This document shows, one piece after another, positions 15,741 to 18,134 of a stretch of 18,134 nt of DNA. Under the pieces are notes generated by a model, which did not search any database, was not told where the DNA came from, and saw only the letters and a list, made by a program, of their open reading frames with translations. The translations under genes and the position numbers were made by a program. This stretch comes from an uncultured Cytophagaceae bacterium (GTDB lineage Bacteria > Bacteroidota > Bacteroidia > Cytophagales > Spirosomataceae): NCBI GenBank assembly GCA_938008575.1, contig CALLKB010000243.1, forward strand, positions 1 to 18,134, written 5' to 3'. The stretch's first letter is position 1, and each line of letters starts with the position of its first letter.

Positions 15741-15881
15741 GGGTTGACGCTGCCGGGGTCTGCGACCCCGGCAGCGTCTAAGATAGCGGCTTCCTATACA
15801 AGTTTCCTGATATTCCTCTATTTTCCCATAAACCTCGTCAGAAAAGCACTCTTTTATAAACAAGTTGATAAACCGCTTAAA
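15741..15881 (+). repeat. Dispersed palindromic element, copy 3, with a 9-G tract at its left end
   Basis: The arms are at 15746-15760 and 15764-15778, loop TGC. The right flank TAAGATAGCGGC...ACAAGTTTCCTGATAT runs to 15813. The next stretch aligns ungapped with copy 1, ending GATAAACCGCTTAAA at 15867-15881. Nine consecutive G (15735-15743) abut the left side. It lies between the GNAT stop and the converging DUF1684 stop, where it could aid termination. The 172-nt gap contains no gene; the TTG-started frame across it is a translation of the repeat. Confidence 0.85.
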
Positions 15882-15894
15882 GCATTAAACCGTA

Positions 15895-16731
15895 TCAATG
15901 CCCATGAAACTGCTCACCGGCACGTATTTCAACGGCCAACTTATTTGCAGGAGTCGGCAGCGGACAAGTTGCAAAAGGAGTAAATGCACAAGGGGGATTA
16001 TAAGCCTTATTGAAATCAAGGACAACCTTTCCTTGCGCATCAGGCAAGGAAGTATCGATAAAACGACCAGCACCATAGGTCTGTTTTTTGTTCGTCAAAT
16101 CCCCAAAAACAATAAATAAATTATTTCCTTCCTGACTTGTTTCCAACTCGTAAAAGCCCTTCCCTATTTTAAAACGCAACAAGCCTGGCGACTCCAACTG
16201 ATAAGCCCTACCTGTCACATCAATTATCGTCATCATTTTACCTTTGGTCGGAATGAAATCCGCTACAATCCGGTAACTAGAATCCGTCGGAAAACAATCA
16301 ATCCCTTTAAAGGCCTTCAAATATTCCCCCTCCAAATCACGCAAACGAACAGCAAATTTATCCCCCCGTTTGATGATAAACCAGCGCAAAGAACGATGCG
16401 AAATCACCGGCACTTTAATACCCGCTTGAAAAACGAGCATTGTATCGCTTACTGTTTGATAGATAACCTTGCCGTCTTTTAGTACTAATTCGCCTAAAAA
16501 TGGATCGGAATGTTCGGAAGGAAAGACAAAATCATTTTTCTCATCTCCCCCCAGCGTATTTTTTCCATCTTTCAACCAAAATAGCCCAGCCAAATTAAGC
16601 CAACCCGACTCAGATTTAAGGCTGTTGATTCGTTCCTTGCGAAACTCCTGAATTTGACGGGTATAGGAATCCTCTGATCGAAAACCTAATAGGATAAAAC
16701 ACAAAATCGAATATAGCGAAAATCGAATCAT
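15895..16731 (-). CDS. DUF1684 domain-containing exported protein
   Basis: This protein is 278 residues from the ATG at 16731, which opens a signal-peptide-like segment (MIRFSLYSILCFILLGF). A 30-residue upstream extension in the same frame runs through the decayed repeat and is not credible. DUF1684 hallmarks are SGWLNLAGLFWLKDGKN near the N-terminus, RWFIIKRGDKFAVRLRD in the middle, and near the C-terminus YGAGRFIDT, VVLDFNKAYNPPCAFTPFATCPLP and NKLAVEIRAGE. The family has no settled biochemical function that I know of. The mature protein probably acts in the periplasm or is membrane-anchored; I see no lipobox cysteine. A degenerate copy of the palindrome begins 16 nt upstream of the ATG, and the gene diverges from the haem-binding protein gene. 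Confidence 0.85.
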   Translation of the reverse strand: MIRFSLYSILCFILLGFRSEDSYTRQIQEFRKERINSLKSESGWLNLAGLFWLKDGKNTLGGDEKNDFVFPSEHSDPFLGELVLKDGKVIYQTVSDTMLVFQAGIKVPVISHRSLRWFIIKRGDKFAVRLRDLEGEYLKAFKGIDCFPTDSSYRIVADFIPTKGKMMTIIDVTGRAYQLESPGLLRFKIGKGFYELETSQEGNNLFIVFGDLTNKKQTYGAGRFIDTSLPDAQGKVVLDFNKAYNPPCAFTPFATCPLPTPANKLAVEIRAGEQFHGH

Positions 16732-16747
16732 AGAGGGAGAAAATGGT

Positions 16748-16781
16748 AACGTTGCCAGGGTCTTCAGATACCGGCAGCGTT
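16748..16781 (+). repeat. Decayed copy 4 of the palindromic core
   Basis: AACGTTGCCAGGGTC (16748-16762) and GATACCGGCAGCGTT (16767-16781) correspond to the arms of copies 1-3 with several substitutions. Pairing survives as 11 Watson-Crick pairs, 2 G-U pairs and 2 mismatches. The right flank no longer resembles the conserved 36-nt flank, although TTTTATAA at 16829 with following bases resembles a distal part of copy 3. It lies in the divergent gap between DUF1684 and the haem-binding gene. Confidence 0.65.
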
Positions 16782-16865
16782 TACTCAAATTTGGAAAAAT
16801 TATCTCAATTAACACAAGCAATTCATCGTTTTATAAGTAAATTGTTGAGTCTAAACCCTAAAAAA

Positions 16866-17363
16866 ATGAAAAAACTACTCCTCGGACTTGTTGCAATCCT
16901 CATCGTCATTCAATTCATTCACCCTGAAAAAAACGAAAGCAACGACAACACTTACGACGTTTCGACAAAATATAGCATCCCCGCACCGGTACAAGAAACC
17001 CTAAAAAATGCCTGTAACGACTGCCACTCGAACCAAAGCACCTACCCTTGGTATTCAAACATTCAACCTGTAGGCTTTTGGCTCAATCATCACATCGAAG
17101 AAGGAAAAGAGCATTTAAACTTTTCGACATTTACCAAAATGCCAATTGCCGTTCAAAACCACAAGTTGGAAGAGGTTATCGAAACCGTCGAAGAAGGCGA
17201 AATGCCCATGCCATCCTACACCTATTTTGGCTTGCACCCGAAAGCGAACCTAAGCGCAGCGGATAAAGATGCACTAATCGCCTGGGCAAAAGCGCAAATG
17301 GATACCTTGAAAGCAAATTACCCTGCGGATAGCCTAAAATTAAAACCCCGTAAAAAAGTATAA
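16866..17363 (+). CDS. Haem-binding domain protein (single CxxCH, c-type)
   Basis: This 165-residue protein has an N-terminal signal or anchor segment (MKKLLLGLVAILIVIQFI) and one c-type haem motif, Cys50-Asn-Asp-Cys53-His54, followed by SNQSTYPWYSNIQPVGFWLNHHIEEGKEHLNFS, the signature region of the Haem_bd family. A Met-rich stretch (VEEGEMPMPSY, about 122-132) follows, and Met there could be the second axial ligand. It should be exported and haem-loaded by cytochrome c maturation, serving as a periplasmic redox or sensor protein. The ATG at 16866 is preceded by an A-rich stretch and chosen because the signal peptide begins there; the longer frame upstream runs through the decayed repeat. 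Its last 24 nt overlap the converging PepSY gene. Confidence 0.9.
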   Translation: MKKLLLGLVAILIVIQFIHPEKNESNDNTYDVSTKYSIPAPVQETLKNACNDCHSNQSTYPWYSNIQPVGFWLNHHIEEGKEHLNFSTFTKMPIAVQNHKLEEVIETVEEGEMPMPSYTYFGLHPKANLSAADKDALIAWAKAQMDTLKANYPADSLKLKPRKKV

Positions 17364-17927
17364 ACCGATTACGAGCATTAAGCCAAGCACAAGCCATATC
17401 ATTCCGTTAACACGCTTTTTCTTCAAGAAAAGCAACAAAATGATGCCTGTCAAGGAAATCAAGCTCATGAAAATAGCGGAAAAATCAATGACCCATTTCC
17501 AGCCTTGACCCGTGTCGCGGCCCTTATGTAAATCATTGATCCAAGCCACAAAACCCAGGGATCTTTCAGTTAAATGAAAGGTCCCTGAGGAACGGTCAAT
17601 AAACGCATCCGCCGTATATCCCGGCCCCTGAAACGAAACAGAAAGCTCCGTTTCATCGATTCGAAAATCATTCAGAATACCACGAACCTGGTATTGCGAA
17701 CGGAATAATTCCACAATTTCCAATTTCTTTACTTGAGCTGTATCGGTTACATTCACCCAAGTGGGATTCAAATGACCATCCACCTCATGCAAGGTTTCCT
17801 TCTCCGGAAACCATTCCAAATGATTCAAAGTCAAGCCCGTCACCGCGAAAAAAAACACAATCACGAAACTAAACATCGACAAATAAATATGCAGCCATCG
17901 CGACCACTCCGCTAATTTACGCTTCAT
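17340..17927 (-). CDS. PepSY-associated transmembrane protein
   Basis: This 195-residue inner-membrane protein has a first helix at about 12-35 with RWLHIYLS (His13) before it and TGLTLNH (His36) at its end, the typical PepSY-TM haem or metal ligand pattern. A periplasmic PepSY-like domain runs about 40-125 (NDFRIDETELSVSFQGPGYTADAFIDRSSG), followed by WINDLHKGRDTGQGWKWVIDFSAIFMSLISLTGI (His134) with a second helix, and a third helix at about 175-193. Relatives act in transmembrane electron transfer, for example ferric-siderophore reduction. The start codon is separated by one base from the stop of the DUF2271 gene, so translation is coupled. Its 3' end overlaps the haem-binding gene by 24 nt in convergent orientation. 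Confidence 0.88.
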   Translation of the reverse strand: MKRKLAEWSRWLHIYLSMFSFVIVFFFAVTGLTLNHLEWFPEKETLHEVDGHLNPTWVNVTDTAQVKKLEIVELFRSQYQVRGILNDFRIDETELSVSFQGPGYTADAFIDRSSGTFHLTERSLGFVAWINDLHKGRDTGQGWKWVIDFSAIFMSLISLTGIILLLFLKKKRVNGMIWLVLGLMLVIGLYFFTGF

Positions 17928-17928
17928 C

Positions 17929-18134
17929 CTATTTCGTCTTGTAAACTAAATTCGCTCCTGAAATCTCCTCATTTCCTGCCAAAGCCTGCGACTTCGCCTT
18001 GCCATCAAATTTCATCGTCTGCTTCATCAATTGGTACGAACCATGCTCCCGTGCCGCCTCAATATATACCGTATAATTACCCAAAGCAACATATTCTCCT
18101 TGGTCATTTTTACCATCCCAAATCAACGAATAAT
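17929..18134 (-). CDS. DUF2271 domain-containing protein, N-terminus cut by the window edge
   Basis: Only the last 68 or so codons are in the window. The sequence YSLIWDGKNDQGEYVALGNYTVYIEAAREHG is the characteristic DUF2271 core (a WDG...D..G..V..G.Y.v.iEaaREHG pattern), followed by the C-terminal strands. The TTG at 18126 is not the start, because the frame continues open to the edge. DUF2271 proteins are exported and commonly sit beside PepSY-TM proteins and FAD:protein FMN transferase (ApbE) genes, which suggests a flavin- or iron-linked extracytoplasmic redox unit. Here the PepSY gene follows after one base. The molecular role is not established. Confidence 0.85.
   Translation of the reverse strand, partial: YSLIWDGKNDQGEYVALGNYTVYIEAAREHGSYQLMKQTMKFDGKAKSQALAGNEEISGANLVYKTK

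Overview
The window looks like chromosomal DNA of a member of the Bacteroidota, probably a Cytophagales-type lineage, though I cannot name the genus. The main grounds are: a type IX secretion (T9SS) signature, with one enzyme carrying a short C-terminal sorting domain and one adhesin carrying a gliding-motility type C-terminal domain beside a PorP/SprF protein; a GH97 alpha-glucosidase; a DUF1684 protein; start sites without Shine-Dalgarno sequences; and promoters of the Bacteroidota -33 TTG / -7 TAnnTTTG type. I see no rRNA, tRNA, CRISPR array, phage gene or transposase.

Layout. 1-2444 (-): a truncated, exported two-domain amidohydrolase whose first domain has lost its HxH metal site. 2600-4366 (+): an SGNH/SASA acetylesterase with a T9SS tail, meeting a GNAT acetyltransferase (4358-4768, -) tail to tail. 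4858-6549 (+): a two-gene unit of a ferritin-like di-iron protein and an exported lactonase-type beta-propeller. 6550-6807: a convergent spacer of 7-bp-period repeats with a 16-bp inverted repeat. 6808-11776 (-): an operon of a 1336-residue calcium-binding T9SS adhesin and its PorP/SprF partner, behind a clear promoter. 12061-12882 (-): a sterol desaturase/fatty acid hydroxylase. 13097-15160 (+): a GH97 glycosidase with a clear promoter. 15237-15722 (+): a second GNAT. 15895-16731 (-): a DUF1684 protein. 16866-17363 (+): a small c-type haem-binding protein. 17340-18134 (-): a PepSY membrane protein preceded by a truncated DUF2271 gene.

The part least explained by ordinary annotation is 12.9-16.8 kb. 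Three near-identical copies and one decayed copy of a GC-rich palindrome (15-bp arms, 3-nt loop) sit in every intergenic gap there, all in the same orientation. Each intact copy carries a conserved 36-nt right flank. Two copies remain alignable without gaps for another ~75 nt, so the unit is a ~140-bp dispersed element rather than a bare terminator. Two copies lie exactly 16 nt upstream of the start codon of a minus-strand gene.

Functional themes: cell-surface and secreted functions (T9SS adhesin and esterase, GH97), extracytoplasmic redox and haem (PepSY/DUF2271, haem-binding protein), and several small accessory enzymes. All gaps between genes are shorter than 300 nt.
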